Shown: positions 1 through 11,574 of the stretch, piece after piece
How the letters are laid out: each line of letters begins with the position of its first letter
Numbering within the stretch: the stretch's first letter is position 1
Source: Cerioporus squamosus
Taxonomy: Eukaryota > Basidiomycota > Agaricomycetes > Polyporales > Polyporaceae
Assembly: GCA_022592435.1 (NCBI GenBank)
Contig: JABYQS010000011.1
Location: 124,001 to 188,000, forward strand
DNA: 64,000 nucleotides
Direction of reading: 5' to 3'
Translations under genes and position numbers: made by a program
Notes under the pieces: model-generated
Told to the model about the DNA's origin: nothing
The model's database searches: none
What the model saw: only the letters and a program-made list of their open reading frames with translations

Positions 1-292
1 GTACGCATCCATAACCCTAATGCCATGCACCCGCCGACTAGCCTTTAGATGCCTACGACGACCGCTATCCCCCCGAGCCACTGACACGGCAAAGACTGCT
101 GTCGCTGCGCAAACATATCGCTCAGTTCGACAGGTTCTTCGAAGACGTGTACTCTCCGCGAGAAGACGGCATAGGAAGTCGTCTCATCCCCACTACCGAG
201 CTCCAGCAGCAGTATCCAGACGACCTGGAGGCAGGCATACTTTGGTCGGAGGAGCAGCTGCGGAATGCGGACGACAAGCAACACGATGAATG
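1..292 (+). CDS. 3' end of an unidentified gene (partial)
   Basis: The window opens inside an intron: a GT at base 1, a CTAAT branch-like site near 16 and a TTTAG acceptor at 44-48. The exon after it stays open to a TGA at 290-292 and gives about 80 residues. It is rich in charged residues and reads like a real carboxy terminus (LRKHIAQFDRFFEDVYSP, then a Gln/Asp/Glu-rich tail). The alternative frame that begins with ATG at 20 is Arg-rich and looks like a shadow. I do not recognise the family; the rest of the gene lies to the left of the window. Confidence 0.5.
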
Positions 293-701
293 AGACGTGT
301 CATTAGTGATTGAGCACATCGATCCCTTTCGGATCGATCTGTTGTACGATGTATCGTGAGTAGTCTAGATTATACGGACGTATGGCAACTTTTGGAGCTA
401 CACAGACAGCCAAGGTAGCCACTATTGCGTCCGTGAGGATTGCTTCGCACGGATGCGCCCCGAGCTACTGGGAGAGGTGGCGGATGGATCACGAGGTGAT
501 GGCCAAGGACAAGGATTCGGTGACCGCGACACGATGCGGAGCGGAGCGGTCCTGACGCTCCATGCCTCGTAGGGTGCGGCTGCCCCTGGCGTTATGAAGC
601 GCGAGGCGCGGCCTACGAAGAGGATGAGCCTATGGGCGGGGGAACAGCTGGCGCGTCGCGCACCTGAAGAGCGGAGTGGTCAATAGTTGGTAGCGTACGA
701 G
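293..701. other. Intergenic, convergent 3' ends
   Basis: This is about 410 bases between the partial + gene and the stop of the ketopantoate-reductase-like gene on the minus strand. I see no coding frame or repeat; it probably holds both 3' UTRs. Confidence 0.5.
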
Positions 702-2006
702 CTAGGTCGGTTTGCCCACATAAGGAATGGTCGTGCGCATCTTCACCAAGTGATAAAGCATCTCGTTGACGAACGCCGGTTGTTTGTACCGCCTCGCGAG
801 GTGGTAGAGGTAGCCGTTGATGTACTCAATCTCCGTCCGCTGGCCGAGGTTGACGTCGCGATGCATGGAAGAGTAGTTGTGCTTCGTGTGCTCGACGATC
901 CGCTCGGTCTCCGTCTGCAGAGCACCCTTCGTCAAGGCGCGGGGGTAAGCCAAGGGTACCGGGGGCGGCATGGTCTCATCTGTGTCCTCCCGAGTCTTCA
1001 TGATCTGCTTGTATACCGCTTGTCGCGTCTTGTTAGTCGCGTCGAGCTCCGCCTTGAATATGGACTCGGCTTCCTGGCAGAGTCGCTCCATTATCCACAC
1101 TCCATGGGGCGACTTCAGCACCTCTCCGTTCTTGCATTGCATGAGAGCAGAAACGGGATTGACGAACGCGTTGACCACCAGCTTCTTCCGCATAGCCGTC
1201 TGCACGTCCCGGTACGGGCGCCAAGTCGCACAGAGCGCACGAGCCCCCGTCAGAGCAGCAATCGTGTTGCGCAGGTTGAGATAGCGCGGACTGGCGGTTG
1301 CCGCGTCGTTCACCGGGTCGGCGATATCGTCCAAAGACAACTCCGGATAGGGTGACTTGTCCTGTTCCCTTTGAAGGGCTGCCTCGAAGTTGCGCCCCAG
1401 CGGGTCAGGTGCGATGCCGAGCTGTATCTCGCCATAGCCCATCATGAGGGTGTGCATGAGGTCCTTGCGGTAGAGGCCGTGTGTGTTCGTGCAGAGAACG
1501 AAGTTGGGGCGGTCGTGGGGGTCTCGGAAGAGGGACTGCGTGAGCTTCTCGTACACACCCATGCCGTTGTGGAGGAGGACAATGGTGGTATCGCGCGAGA
1601 TGAGCGAACGCAGACCATAGAGGACGTCTGGGACGGCGTATGCCTTGGTGGTGACAATGAGGGAGTCGATGGGATGGGTAGCATGGTGCAGCCGATGGGA
1701 GTCGTCCGGACGGGACAGCGGGAGCTCGAGGTCGCGACGCCGACTGGGGTCCCAGTGGTCAAAGCGGACGGAGCCGGAGAAGTAGTAGTTCCACGGGTGG
1801 TAGGTCAAGTGCATGATGCCGTCCTGGGTGTGGGTGACCCCGTCGGAGGTGAGGAGGACGGACCAGCCATGCGGACGCTGGGAGATGGCGGGCGCGGTGT
1901 CGAGGCGGTGGAGGGCGTAGACGGAGTGCTTGGGGGCGAGCGTGCGGCGGAGGTGGAAGGCGACGAAGGACCCGACAGCACCGAGGCCGACGACGTGGAT
2001 CTGCAT
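702..2006 (-). CDS. Ketopantoate reductase (ApbA/PanE) family protein
   Basis: A single-exon gene of 434 codons. I chose the ATG at 2006 because it directly precedes the Rossmann strand MQIHVVGLGAVGSFVAFHL (GxGxxG, residues 7-12); the 38 upstream codons in the same frame are Arg/Ala-rich and not family-like. A middle segment with LLHNGMGV fits the family's NGxG region. The helical C-terminal half carries KKLVVNAFVNPVSAL, matching the conserved Lys-x3-Asn-x3-Asn-x2-Ser pattern of 2-dehydropantoate 2-reductases. The known family reaction is NADPH-dependent reduction of ketopantoate to pantoate in the pantothenate/CoA pathway. At 434 residues it is longer than bacterial PanE (about 300), so it may be one of the extra fungal ApbA-like proteins with a different substrate. 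Confidence 0.85.
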   Translation of the reverse strand: MQIHVVGLGAVGSFVAFHLRRTLAPKHSVYALHRLDTAPAISQRPHGWSVLLTSDGVTHTQDGIMHLTYHPWNYYFSGSVRFDHWDPSRRRDLELPLSRPDDSHRLHHATHPIDSLIVTTKAYAVPDVLYGLRSLISRDTTIVLLHNGMGVYEKLTQSLFRDPHDRPNFVLCTNTHGLYRKDLMHTLMMGYGEIQLGIAPDPLGRNFEAALQREQDKSPYPELSLDDIADPVNDAATASPRYLNLRNTIAALTGARALCATWRPYRDVQTAMRKKLVVNAFVNPVSALMQCKNGEVLKSPHGVWIMERLCQEAESIFKAELDATNKTRQAVYKQIMKTREDTDETMPPPVPLAYPRALTKGALQTETERIVEHTKHNYSSMHRDVNLGQRTEIEYINGYLYHLARRYKQPAFVNEMLYHLVKMRTTIPYVGKPT

Positions 2007-2355
2007 CGACCAGCGACGTCGCGCAGCCGCCGTGTCCACTTGGTGTCCACGCAGACTCTGCCCGCAGACCCTCGCAGCGCGGCGGTGTCCCGCGGCGCCC
2101 GGCAACGCCCGCCAGCCCATATGCGGAAGGTGCTCAAGAACTGCAGTTGCGCCGACGATACGCCGGCGACGAGGATGATATCATTTGACCCTCGCTCGGT
2201 GCACATCGATGCTCATCGATACTGTCCTATTCTGTTTCCCCTGCGGCCCGCCACGACCCCTTCGCACCGGTCTCCGTCCACGACAGTTCAAATAGAGCCC
2301 GCTCATCCTCCTCCCCGTCCCTCCATTCCTCACCCACCTCCCCCCACCACCAGCC

Positions 2356-3944
2356 ATGGCCCACGTTACCACCGTCACCCTCAAGCGCACCGGCGCGAAG
2401 GTATGTGTTGCTTGCTGCATGCTTCGCACTCCCTTGATTGACGTAGAACGCGCGCATATATAGATGCCTCTTGTAGGGTAAGCTCGCAATCACCGCATGT
2501 CATCGAACACGTTGTCTGACAATCAGCTTCGCCGGTTCTCAGCTTCGGGCTCTGGAAGGTGCGCCTATATGCATGTCGTCTAACTTTGCGCCACCTAACA
2601 TCGCGTTCTCCTACAGGTCACTAAGGAGACCTGCGCCCAGGTATGTCCGCAGAGTTTGCAGCACAAGCAGCATGCACTCACCGTTCCACCAGACCGTCTA
2701 CAACGCCATCAAGGAGGGCTACCGTCTCTTCGACTCTGCTCTTGATTACGGTAACGAGAAGGAGGCCGGTGAGGGTCTTGCTCGTGCGATCAAGGACGGC
2801 CTCGTCAAGCGGGAGGATGTCTGTGAGTGACTTCGTCAGGATCGGCCGCCGACTGTACTCACTAACCATTCTTCCCCAGGGATCACCTCCAAGGTTCGTT
2901 TCCCGTCCTCTGATTGGGGCACGCGATCTGATAGCATGGGAATCTAGCTGTGGAACACGTACCACGAGAAGGAGCGCGTACGTGAATGGAGTTCCGCCTT
3001 CCTATTTTTGGTGACATCATTGACCCCCGCGATAGGTTGAGGAGGGCTGCAAGGAGTCGCTCAAGCTCTGGGGCCTCGACTACTTCGACCTTTACCTCGT
3101 CCACTTCCCCATCTCCCTTGAGTACATTTCCCCTGAGAAGAAGTTCCCTCAGGAATGGTGGGGGCTTGACGGCAAGATCCATCCCAGTAAGTGCGTTCAG
3201 TCCGGCGTACTGTTCACCTCTGTTGACCTTGTGTTCCTCCAGTCAACGTCCCCTTCCAAGTGACTTGGACTGAGATTGAGAACCTCGTTGACAAAGGTCT
3301 TGCCAAGAACATTGGTCTGAGGTGTGTTGGATCAGCTCGTCCTGGATGCAAAGTAGTGACCTGTGGAATATCCACAGCAACGCCCAGGGATCGTTCATTT
3401 TCGACGTACACCGCTATGCTCGCATTGAGCCTCAGGTCCTGCAGGTTGAGCTGCACCCTTACCTCACCCAGGAGCCCCTCGTCAAGTACTGCAAGCTGAT
3501 TGGTCTCGCTATCACCGCCTACTCGTCCTTCGGCCCTCAAAGCTACGTCGAGCTCGGCTACCAGGGAGCGACCAGCTTGATGGAGCACGATACCGTCACC
3601 GCTATCGCTTCGAAGAACCAGAAGAGTGAGTGTTGTCCTCAGGAGTCAATGGAGAACTCGCTCACCAACATGTTCTGCAGCTCCTGCGCAAATCCTGCTC
3701 CGCTGGGCACTCCAGCAGGGCCTCGCTGTGATCCCGAAGTCGAACAACCACGACCGTCTTGTCCAGAACCTCCAGTCCGTCGACTTCGAGTTGTCCGAGG
3801 ATGAGATGAAGAGCATTAGCGCACTCAACAAGAACCTCCGGGTAAGTCGACTCAGATGGAGTCTTGGTGAATGTGAGCTGACACGGTGTCCCGTAGCTCA
3901 ACGACCCCGTAGACCTCGATCCCAGACTGGGCATCTTCGCCTAG
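2356..3944 (+). CDS. NAD(P)H-dependent D-xylose/aldose reductase (aldo-keto reductase)
   Basis: Twelve exons join into an aldo-keto reductase of about 320 residues: 2356-2400, 2464-2477, 2543-2558, 2617-2640, 2693-2822, 2880-2893, 2948-2977, 3036-3186, 3243-3321, 3378-3625, 3681-3841 and 3897-3944. The joined protein starts [20 protein letters not shown] and has the catalytic tetrad in order: Asp and Tyr in DSALDYGNE, Lys in WITSK, His in [17 protein letters not shown] is the cofactor-phosphate loop. The SNAQGS and [12 protein letters not shown] regions match yeast and basidiomycete xylose reductases, which reduce xylose to xylitol in pentose catabolism. A role in glycerol or other aldose metabolism is also possible. 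The gene is odd for its chain of very small exons (14, 16, 24 and 14 nt) at the 5' end. No frame break was needed. Confidence 0.92.
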
Positions 3945-4325
3945 AGGGTTGCGAGTCGGGCTGGAGTCAGTTGGGGTCATTAATGGTCCGCAGTTGCGTG
4001 TGCATGTGTAGGATAGACTGTAGAATGATCAATCCAGAGATGTTAGCATGACTTGTCTTGCAACTGTCAGTGTGACTCGCGTCGACGAAGGTCCGTGAAA
4101 ATATCTCCACATGCCGCGGCGACGCGCAAGGTCGGGGCTGCGAGGACGCCGTTACGCAGTCGCGCAGTGCGGTGCCGGAGGTTTGCGCAGTGGGCGTCTG
4201 GTGCCTGCACTCTCGATCGCGCACTGCGCAGCGGAGTCTCAAATGACTAGGATACCTCTCCTCTGAACCTTGTCTGAATGCTATAAAGCCAGGGCTCCAA
4301 TCTCCTCCGGCGACATCATACAGCC
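3945..4325. other. Intergenic: 3' end of the reductase gene and promoter of the PB1 gene
   Basis: About 380 bases between two genes on the + strand. The only visible element is a TATA-like box just before the downstream gene, listed separately. I see no other coding frame. Confidence 0.5.
4282..4288 (+). promoter_or_regulatory. TATA-like box of the PB1-domain gene
   Basis: TATAAAG lies 44 bases upstream of the ATG at 4326, so the 5' UTR would be very short if transcription starts about 30 bases downstream. This is inferred from sequence and position only. Confidence 0.4.
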
Positions 4326-6957
4326 ATGTCTCCCATCCAGTTCAAGTTCTCTAAGCCCCCCGATGGTCTTGTCCGCCGTGTCACTTTCCCGGAGAAGCCC
4401 TCCTGGGATGTACTCGCCGCCAAGATTGAAGCTTTGTACGACATCCCCGTTCCCAGCATTGGCGTCTCGTACGTTGATAACGACGGAGACGAGGTCACCC
4501 TCAGCTCCGAAGAAGAGCTGCAGGACTTCTACCAGTCCGCTGCTCAGCAGAGGGACGACGGTACGCTCAACCTCGTCAAGTTCACCGTGCGCGACCTCGA
4601 TGCTCTCCGCAACGATAAGCCCCTTCCTGAGACTCCCCGCACTACCTCTGCCATGAACTATCGTAACACCTTTGGCCGCTCTGCGCCCGTCCTCTTTGAG
4701 ATGGAGGTCGACGACGGGTGGCAGCCCATCCCGTCCGGCGCCTTCGACTCTGATCGGCCCCATGCGTTCGTTGAGGTCCTCGATAGTGATGCGAGCGACT
4801 CGCAGTTCAACAAGAGGGTCCGGGATGACAGCTCCTTCACCACCGAAACCACCAACACCCTCCCTGAGATCATCCCCACGCCCACCACAGAGAAGGGCAA
4901 GGAACGAGCCCGTTCGGCGGACCTGCGCTCGCGCACTCCCGACACCGTCTCGTCCACCTCGTCTGTCGTCGGCGAGGAGTCGGGCCCGAAGCATCCCATC
5001 CATGTTGTCTCTATGCGCAGTAGGGGCGGCAGCCGTAGCCGTACTTCCACGGCCCTCGCGCCCCGCACTCCCACCCCCAAGGCCAGGACTCCCAACCCGG
5101 CGGACCAGTCGTCGGGCGCAGATGACCCGCCCCTCCCTGATCTCGACAACATGTCTTCCCAGCCTAACATTGCCAACGACGTCGCTGAGCTTTTTGCCAA
5201 CCTCTCCACCATCCTTGCGTCCCACCCGGAGCTCTCCGAGGGAATTCGCAATGTCGTCCGCAATGTATCCAACGGTACGTACTGGCAGTCCCACCGCGAG
5301 CAGGTCGCGCGCGCTGCCGAGGAGGTTCGTCGAAGCGCCATCCTCAGCGCGGACGAGCTCCGTCAAGTCGCCAACGACGGCAGGCGTGCTGCCGAGGACG
5401 CCGCTGGCCGCAGGGTTGCGGACGCCATTGGTAACGTCATTAGGGTCATTGCGGACATCAACATCGCAGGTGCGCAGGCTGGAGAGCAAGCGCAGCAAGC
5501 TGCCGGCGAGCCAATCACCTCTACTCCCCTGCGTGAGAGGCCCTTCGGTCACGGGTTGGGCCAGCACCTGTGGGGTGACGGTTGGGAAGGATTCGGTGGT
5601 CGCGGCCGAGGCGGAGGCCCCCGTGGTCGCGGAGGAAGCTTCCGCGGCCGAGGAGGGTTTGGTCGTGGCGGCCCGCCGTCCTGGGGCTCTTTCGGTTCGC
5701 ACTGGGACGAAAGTGGGCCTTTCTCAGGAATGCCGCCCCCGCCTCCTGGCTTTGGTTCGTTCCAACCCCCTCCTGGCCCTCCTCCTCCTCCGGGCCCTCC
5801 CCCGGTTCCTCCGCCGCCGCCGCCTGGCCCATTTGGCATCATCATTCCGGACACTTCCCTTTCGACAACAGTCCTGCGGGACCGCCGCCTCCCTTCCGTG
5901 GCCCTTTTGGTCCTCACCACCGCGCGGGTTCCTTCCCCATGGGTGATAATCCCGCCGGACAACCTCCGTCTCGTCGTGGTCACTTCGGTGGACCGCCATC
6001 CTTTGGACCACCTCACATGCATCATGGTCCGCACGACTGGGATTTTGAGGATGATCCGTTCACCATGAGTGGTGGCTGGCACGGCCGTCACCATCACGAC
6101 TGGGCCGACACCGTCCCCGGTCTTCCTCCTGTCCCCCCACCCCGACCCAACGCCAGCGCGGAGGGCGCGGAAGTGACGATGTATGGCATCACATCCACGG
6201 AATCCCCTGATGCCGCCAGGAAGGCTCTCCAGGCTGCGAAGGAAGCCTATATCGCTGAGAAGGAGAGATATCGTCGCCTGCGCGAGGAGCGCAAGAAGCG
6301 CCGGATGAACGTCTCGACAGACAGGTGCGTGGGCATGTTTCGTGGCGGATACCGTGGCGGCATGCGTGCTGACCGTCGTCTTCGCTTTCTCCTCAGTGAG
6401 ATGAAGGACCCAGCGACAGTCCCATCACCCCGCGAGATGCCCAGGAACCCGCAGTTCGCCCGGTCGGCGAGCCTTCGACTGCCGCTCCTCAAGACAAACC
6501 GGCTCAGGAAGAACCTCAGATCGTCAGCAACGCTCGCGGTCCGTTCCCCCAGCTCGAGCTCTACAGCGTTCCCCGTAGGTCCCATACCATACACAGCAGC
6601 GGCCACAGTCATCACCGCCGTGACGGATCATGGGGCACGTTCGGCTCTGGTGTGAGCACCCATGCTGGTCGCGCCGCCGCGGCCGACTCCATCGTGCGAC
6701 GCCTTGATGATGTACGTATTTCTTATTGTTCGCCTGTGTTGGAAGGACCCTGGCTGACTTGCTTTGTTCCGCAGATGGGCTTCACATCGACTAAGTACCC
6801 AGTTCTGGCCTCGGAGGTCGAGTCCCGCGTTCCGCGTCATGGTGAGGTGAGCAAGGAGCGCGAGGACTCCATCGTGACCGACATCGTCGAGGACCTCCTC
6901 CAGACGTCACCTGTCCGTGAGCCGGAGGCTTCGGGCTCAGGCACCCGCGCCAACTGA
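4326..6957 (+). CDS. PB1 domain protein with RGG/Pro-rich centre and C-terminal UBA-like motif (NBR1/p62-like architecture)
   Basis: Residues about 4-90 form a PB1 domain: QFKFSKPPDGLVRRVTFPEK, then IGVSYVDNDGDEVTL, an acidic OPCA-like loop. A long disordered region follows. A helical segment near residues 280-400 contains AEEVRRSAILSADELRQVA-like repeats. Next come an RGG-rich stretch and a proline run, a His/Gly/Pro-rich part, a basic coiled segment (EKERYRRLREERKKRR), and a C-terminal IVRRLDDMGFT motif typical of UBA domains. PB1 plus UBA is the layout of selective-autophagy receptors, but I see no ZZ or FW domain and no sure LIR. The frame breaks twice: near 5837 (one C missing in GGC-CAT) and near 6400 (one G missing just after the 6325-6396 intron). 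A second intron starts near 6712. The function is inferred from architecture alone. Confidence 0.7.
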
Positions 6958-9202
6958 GCCGACGACGCGGCTTCGAGCTCGCGGTCGTCAAGGACGTGTA
7001 AGATATGCGGCGACGTGCTGGTGTTGTGCCCTTGTTTAAGCTTCATTTATCGGACGACGTGCTACACGGCTCTCGTTGATCGTCAGGGTCTTCGTAGGTC
7101 GTGCTTTTCCTTCGTCTTCTACTCTATCTCTAGTGCTCCCATATCCCAGAAAACCCCTTTGCTTCTCGTATACGTAGGAAGGTAAGCGTCTTATATATGC
7201 TCAGAAAATTTGTTGTGTTGTACTGTACTCTTGTAGAATATATCGATATAAGTAGTGCTGTACTGCCAGAGCATATTGCGTGATAAGCGGGATGATCGAA
7301 CTGACAAACTACACCATGGCGCTTGAAGGCAGGAACCTTTGCACTTAGGACAGACTAGTGAGAGCTGGTGAGTGTTGTGGGGGATCAGACAGAAGACTGG
7401 ACAGTGTCCTTGAGATACCGGACAACCCGATGTGCCACTCGGTACTTGTTGGAAGCATCGCGATCGCAGCATGCTTATCTGTCGTCTTTTCCATGAAGGC
7501 CGGCCGCTGTGAAGAAGCTTCGGACGGCGCGTGGGGGGTGCGGGTGTCCGCCATTCAACGGGCCGGGAAACCTCGCAGTGAGTCTCATGGTAAGGATACC
7601 TCATGCATGCTATCACTGGCGATGAAGCTCCGAAGGGCCTGAGCCGCATACTTACCGTACCAAGTACAGGACGAAGCGTCCCATGACATCAGTGAGTAGC
7701 CTCGGGCAAGTTAGGCCGCTACGTACATGCAAGTCCAAGGAATTCGAGTCTTACTGAGTCCCGCCGGATGACCAAGGACTCTGCGGTACCTGCGTGCACT
7801 GCGCATGGTCTCCGAGCCAACGCATGGCATACCAGATCGTAGATGACAATGTGAAACGGCATTTGGAAGTGACATGGCAGGCACAGTGGGTCCCAAAATG
7901 CTACTGTGCCACTCGGCAAAGAGACCCTGAGCTTCTAGCACGATAATCAGGTTCCGAAAAATCCTCAGGCTGACGACTTACGGCGCGGCAGTCCATGCTG
8001 GCCAGGGCCGACCGGAGTTCCCCGATAGACGAGTATCCTAGGACGTTGCCATGTGCGATTTATGTCATAAAAGTCTAAGCTGGGTAGAGAACACCCTCGG
8101 TGAGTCGGCGACGTGGTGGACCTTATCGCACGATCTCCGGAGGAGGGCGCAAAGGAGAGCTGAGACTCTGAAGAGGCGGGTTAGCCACAGAATCGAGGAG
8201 GCGGGTCGGGTGGCGTAGACCGCGTTCTTACTTGTCCTATTTAGTCCACACAACTTTGGCCCAACGATCGCGGAACCAAACAAGGTCATGGGCGCCTAGT
8301 CCCGCCTTCGGCCCGTCAACCATCCATTCCGTGCGTGTACTCGGCGACGCTGGTGTAAGTGTGAGTAGATTCGTTCCCACAGTTCCGACGGTGAATGTGA
8401 TACTCACGAAAATTCTCTGCGGTTATTTCGCCCGCGTAAACCCGCCCAGCAGGTCCTTTTGCGGACTCCTTTGTCCCGGCTGGCTCGAGGAGACAGTGTC
8501 CCCAACTCCCATAGACACACCAGGAGCCCTGTATGGGGGCGAGAGTTGCTGAATCCAGTGCTGTAGTAGCCTGAAACGCGTGTACCGCGTCAGATACAGG
8601 GATGACAATAGAGCGGTCCTGGCCGTACTTGCCCTACGGAGTGCATAAAAGAGCCGAGACTTGAGCGTGTGGGGACATTCCATCTTCTGTGTCAAAGCGA
8701 GAAGAAAGGACTCAGCGCAAGAAAGCCACCGTTGGTCCTGGGCAGCCCAGGTGCGCAGTTGCTTCGAGCTCCGCCCTCGCTTACCCTCCTCCTACCTACC
8801 ATCGGACCCCTGTCTCATCTGTGCTCAGCAACGCATCGTCGTGCAGCCGTTGTATTTGGAGACGGTGAGTGGATGAAAATAGGAAGTGTTGAACTCCGGC
8901 GATGGGACTAACGCGCGTTTAGCAGGAGGACCGCCCACAGAGGCAAACACGGACTGTTTGGTACGTCGCTTCACCCAGCTTTGACCGTCCTCCGCGACTC
9001 CGCGACTCAAAATCGATCGCCTCATCCATGCACTCCGCAACCCAGTACAAGGACATTGCTCCTTGGCCCCGAATAAGGTCGTCAAGTCTTCCATCCTGAC
9101 CGCCCGGTGTCCTACATAAACCCCCTCGTCTGCCCCGGATCCTCACTATTCCTCGCACACCTCCTCGGCCAACCATCTAGCCTCCGCGCGTATCCGTGAA
9201 TC
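6958..9202. other. Gene-poor region with no confident gene
   Basis: This 2.2 kb stretch has only short, overlapping open frames on both strands, none with a clear domain. A minus-strand frame at 7388-7456 reads RVAHRVVRYLKDTVQ, weakly like the segment before RNase H in Ty1/copia polyproteins, but it is flanked by stops. A minus-strand frame at 7345-7554 starts MADTRTPHAPSEASS and could be a small exon. A CATAAAAG box lies near 8643. It may be a decayed element or the distal promoter of the F-box gene. Confidence 0.35.
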
Positions 9203-11130
9203 ATGCTTCAGGTTCAGACGATATACTATAAGCCTCACATTGTCTATGGGTGCGCACATACGTCTTGGTTCATGATCCCTCGGATGCTGATGCCTGTTCG
9301 TCCAGGCCGTTTCCCGAGTTACAATGGCCGCTCGACAGGGTCTTCGCGCTCTGGTGGACCGACGACGTCCTTCGGGAAAGTCTGCGTCAACTCCCGGATC
9401 CGAAGCTGCAACCCGAGAAGAGCGAGTTGGGTGAATTCCTCATGCCTGCGGCGGACGACATCCTGTTCCGGGCCGACACCCAGTATTCTCTGAAGGGCCG
9501 CCTGCGGATGATAGACATTCGCATCCGACAGCTCGAGGAACATCGTATGCAACTTGACCGTTACAGCTACGAAGTCTCGGGGGCCCTCTACCGCGCTCGT
9601 GTGTCGCGCAAGCTCATGCTGTGGCGGCACTTCCCTATCCGCCAGCTTCCTACGGAGATCCTCACCACCATCTTCCGGTACGTCGTCTGGAGCGTGCCGG
9701 GTCCCTACGAAGCCAACTACACCCGACTATCCCTCACCGCGACCTGCAAGCACTTCCGCGAAGTCGCGATCGCAGACCAGAGCCTGTGGAACTCTGTTTG
9801 GTTCCTCGATGTCTACCCCTGGAAGCGTTCCCTCGCCTTCCTCGAGCGCGCAGGTAGCTCACCTCTGGACGTCCGTTTCGGCGATAAGGAGCACAGAATC
9901 AGACCGGGCAGGGAGTACCCCGACATGACCATCGAACAACTCGACTACCTCCTGAACGCCCTCCTCCCCAAGATCTCCCAAATCCGCATCCTTGTCGCGA
10001 GGTTCGAGTCCATCGAGCTGGTCGAGCACTTCATGAAGCGTTTCGCAGTTGCCGGTCCTCCTACGCTCCTGGAACGGTACGAAGTCCATCGCACTTCTGT
10101 ACCCTACCTGTGGCCGCTCGACAAGGCGGACAACCCCATCCCCATGAGCCTGTATCCGACCCCGAAGCTTCGTTGGATCTGCCTTGACGGCGTCGCGATT
10201 GATTTCACAAAGCTGCATCTGACGAACCTTCAGACGGTTGACCTCCGCCGGATGTGCGTTCAGTCTTGTCCCACCTCCTCGAGGTTCAGCGAGATGCTCG
10301 ACGCGTCACCTGCGCTGTACAAACTCGCCCTCGACGCCTCCGGTCCGCGTTGGACGCAACGTCCCGTCGCAGGCGTCCGCCGCGTTGAGTTGCCCAATCT
10401 TCGCGAGCTTCTGATCGGGGACGTGAGCTGCCTCTTCTCCATGTACATGCTCAGCCACCTCCACGCCCCGCGCGTCATGGCGCTCTCGCTCGTGCACCTT
10501 GGCGGACAGGACTACAGCCAGATGTTCGACATGATGACGGGTATGTTCCCCGAGCTGCAGCTGCTCTCGATCTTCACGCTGGAGCTCCCCAAGTCGGACG
10601 AGATCATGCGGAAGGCGGTGCAGTGGTTGGAGTCGATGCCGCAGATCAAGATGCTGAAGATCGTGGCCACGAAGCGGACCATCCTCGATGTCTTCTATCA
10701 GGACCCGACCCAGTACTGGACGGAGGCGCAGACGGAAGCCTACGTCCGCTCGTGGAAGGAGAAGCACGGCGATCAGGAGGTCGCGCGGCCCGTCCTCTTA
10801 CCGAACCTGGAGTTCCTGTACTTCAATAAACAGGATCCCGGGGACGAGATCTCGTCGCTCACGATGGGAAGGCAGGCGATTGGAGTACCTTTCAAGACAG
10901 CGTTCGCGCCCGACGCACACCTCAAGAACGTTCCTCCGGAGGAGCTCGAGAAGATCAAGAACAGCGTGGGGGCCTTGGAGGTCATGGAGGGCTTGAAGCC
11001 CTCGCCGGCTGAGTTGGACATTCACAGGGACATGGTTGGCACAGTGGATAAGAGCCTTCAGATCCAGGCCCCGTACTACATCCCGCCGAAGCCCGTCCCT
11101 CTCCCGGTTCGCCCTATGAACGCTCGGTGA
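9203..11130 (+). CDS. F-box protein
   Basis: Two exons, 9203-9249 and 9306-11130, with a 56-nt intron (GTGCGC...CTGAT...CCAG) encode 623 residues. The join turns exon 1, MLQVQTIYYKPHIVYG, into the long downstream frame (PFPELQWPLDRVF). Without the intron the frame has no in-frame ATG nearby, which supports this start. A short coiled region (residues 85-115) precedes the F-box at about 125-180: FPIRQLPTEILTTIFRYVVW, then LTATCKHFREVAIADQSLWNSVWF. The rest has Leu-rich, LRR-like segments. F-box proteins bind Skp1 and bring substrates to SCF ubiquitin ligases; no substrate can be named. The family is greatly expanded in Agaricomycetes. No frame break was seen. Confidence 0.85.
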
Positions 11131-11574
11131 ACTGTAGCTCCGAATCGAAGTAATATGTGTATAAGATCTGTGTAGCATTCTTGCTTTATACTCGTACTAG
11201 TAGGCGTCAGACGACATGACATACCTTAGTAGATATTCCGTCTCTCTTGCAGCAATACTTACACTCTTGGTTATGCTCGACTTGTCATAGCAGGCCTGGC
11301 TCCCCGTCCCTTGTTCCAGGACTCGGCTCAGAGCTGTTCAAGTTCGCCAGTTCGGCCTGTTAGACGCCGAATAAGCGCCGTGTCATGTGAGGAGGCGACG
11401 GAGGCACGTGAGGCGCGTTGTTTGGCTGTATATACGCGTCTGGCAGATGTGAGACGCGGTTCGAGGTCGAACGGGTTGCCTTTGGTCAACTTACCGCTCC
11501 TCGCGCATGGCAAGACTCTCATAGCCACTATCACCATCCCTCAAGACCTCGCTGCACGCGTCCATCTCGTCGAC
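11131..11574. other. Intergenic: F-box 3' end and homeobox A promoter
   Basis: About 440 bases with no persuasive coding frame. A TGTATATACGCG TATA-like element lies near 11427, about 150 bases upstream of the homeobox ATG. Confidence 0.4.

Noticed and set aside
4281..5702. 473-codon minus-strand ORF antisense to the PB1 gene
   Set aside because: It is Arg/Gly/Val-rich and mirrors the codon pattern of the + strand; the + frame carries a recognisable PB1 domain.
9250..9305. Start of the F-box protein inside 9250-9305
   Set aside because: That frame begins with GTG, not ATG, and the segment has a GTGCGC donor, CTGAT branch site and CCAG acceptor; splicing it out joins a clean ATG exon in frame.
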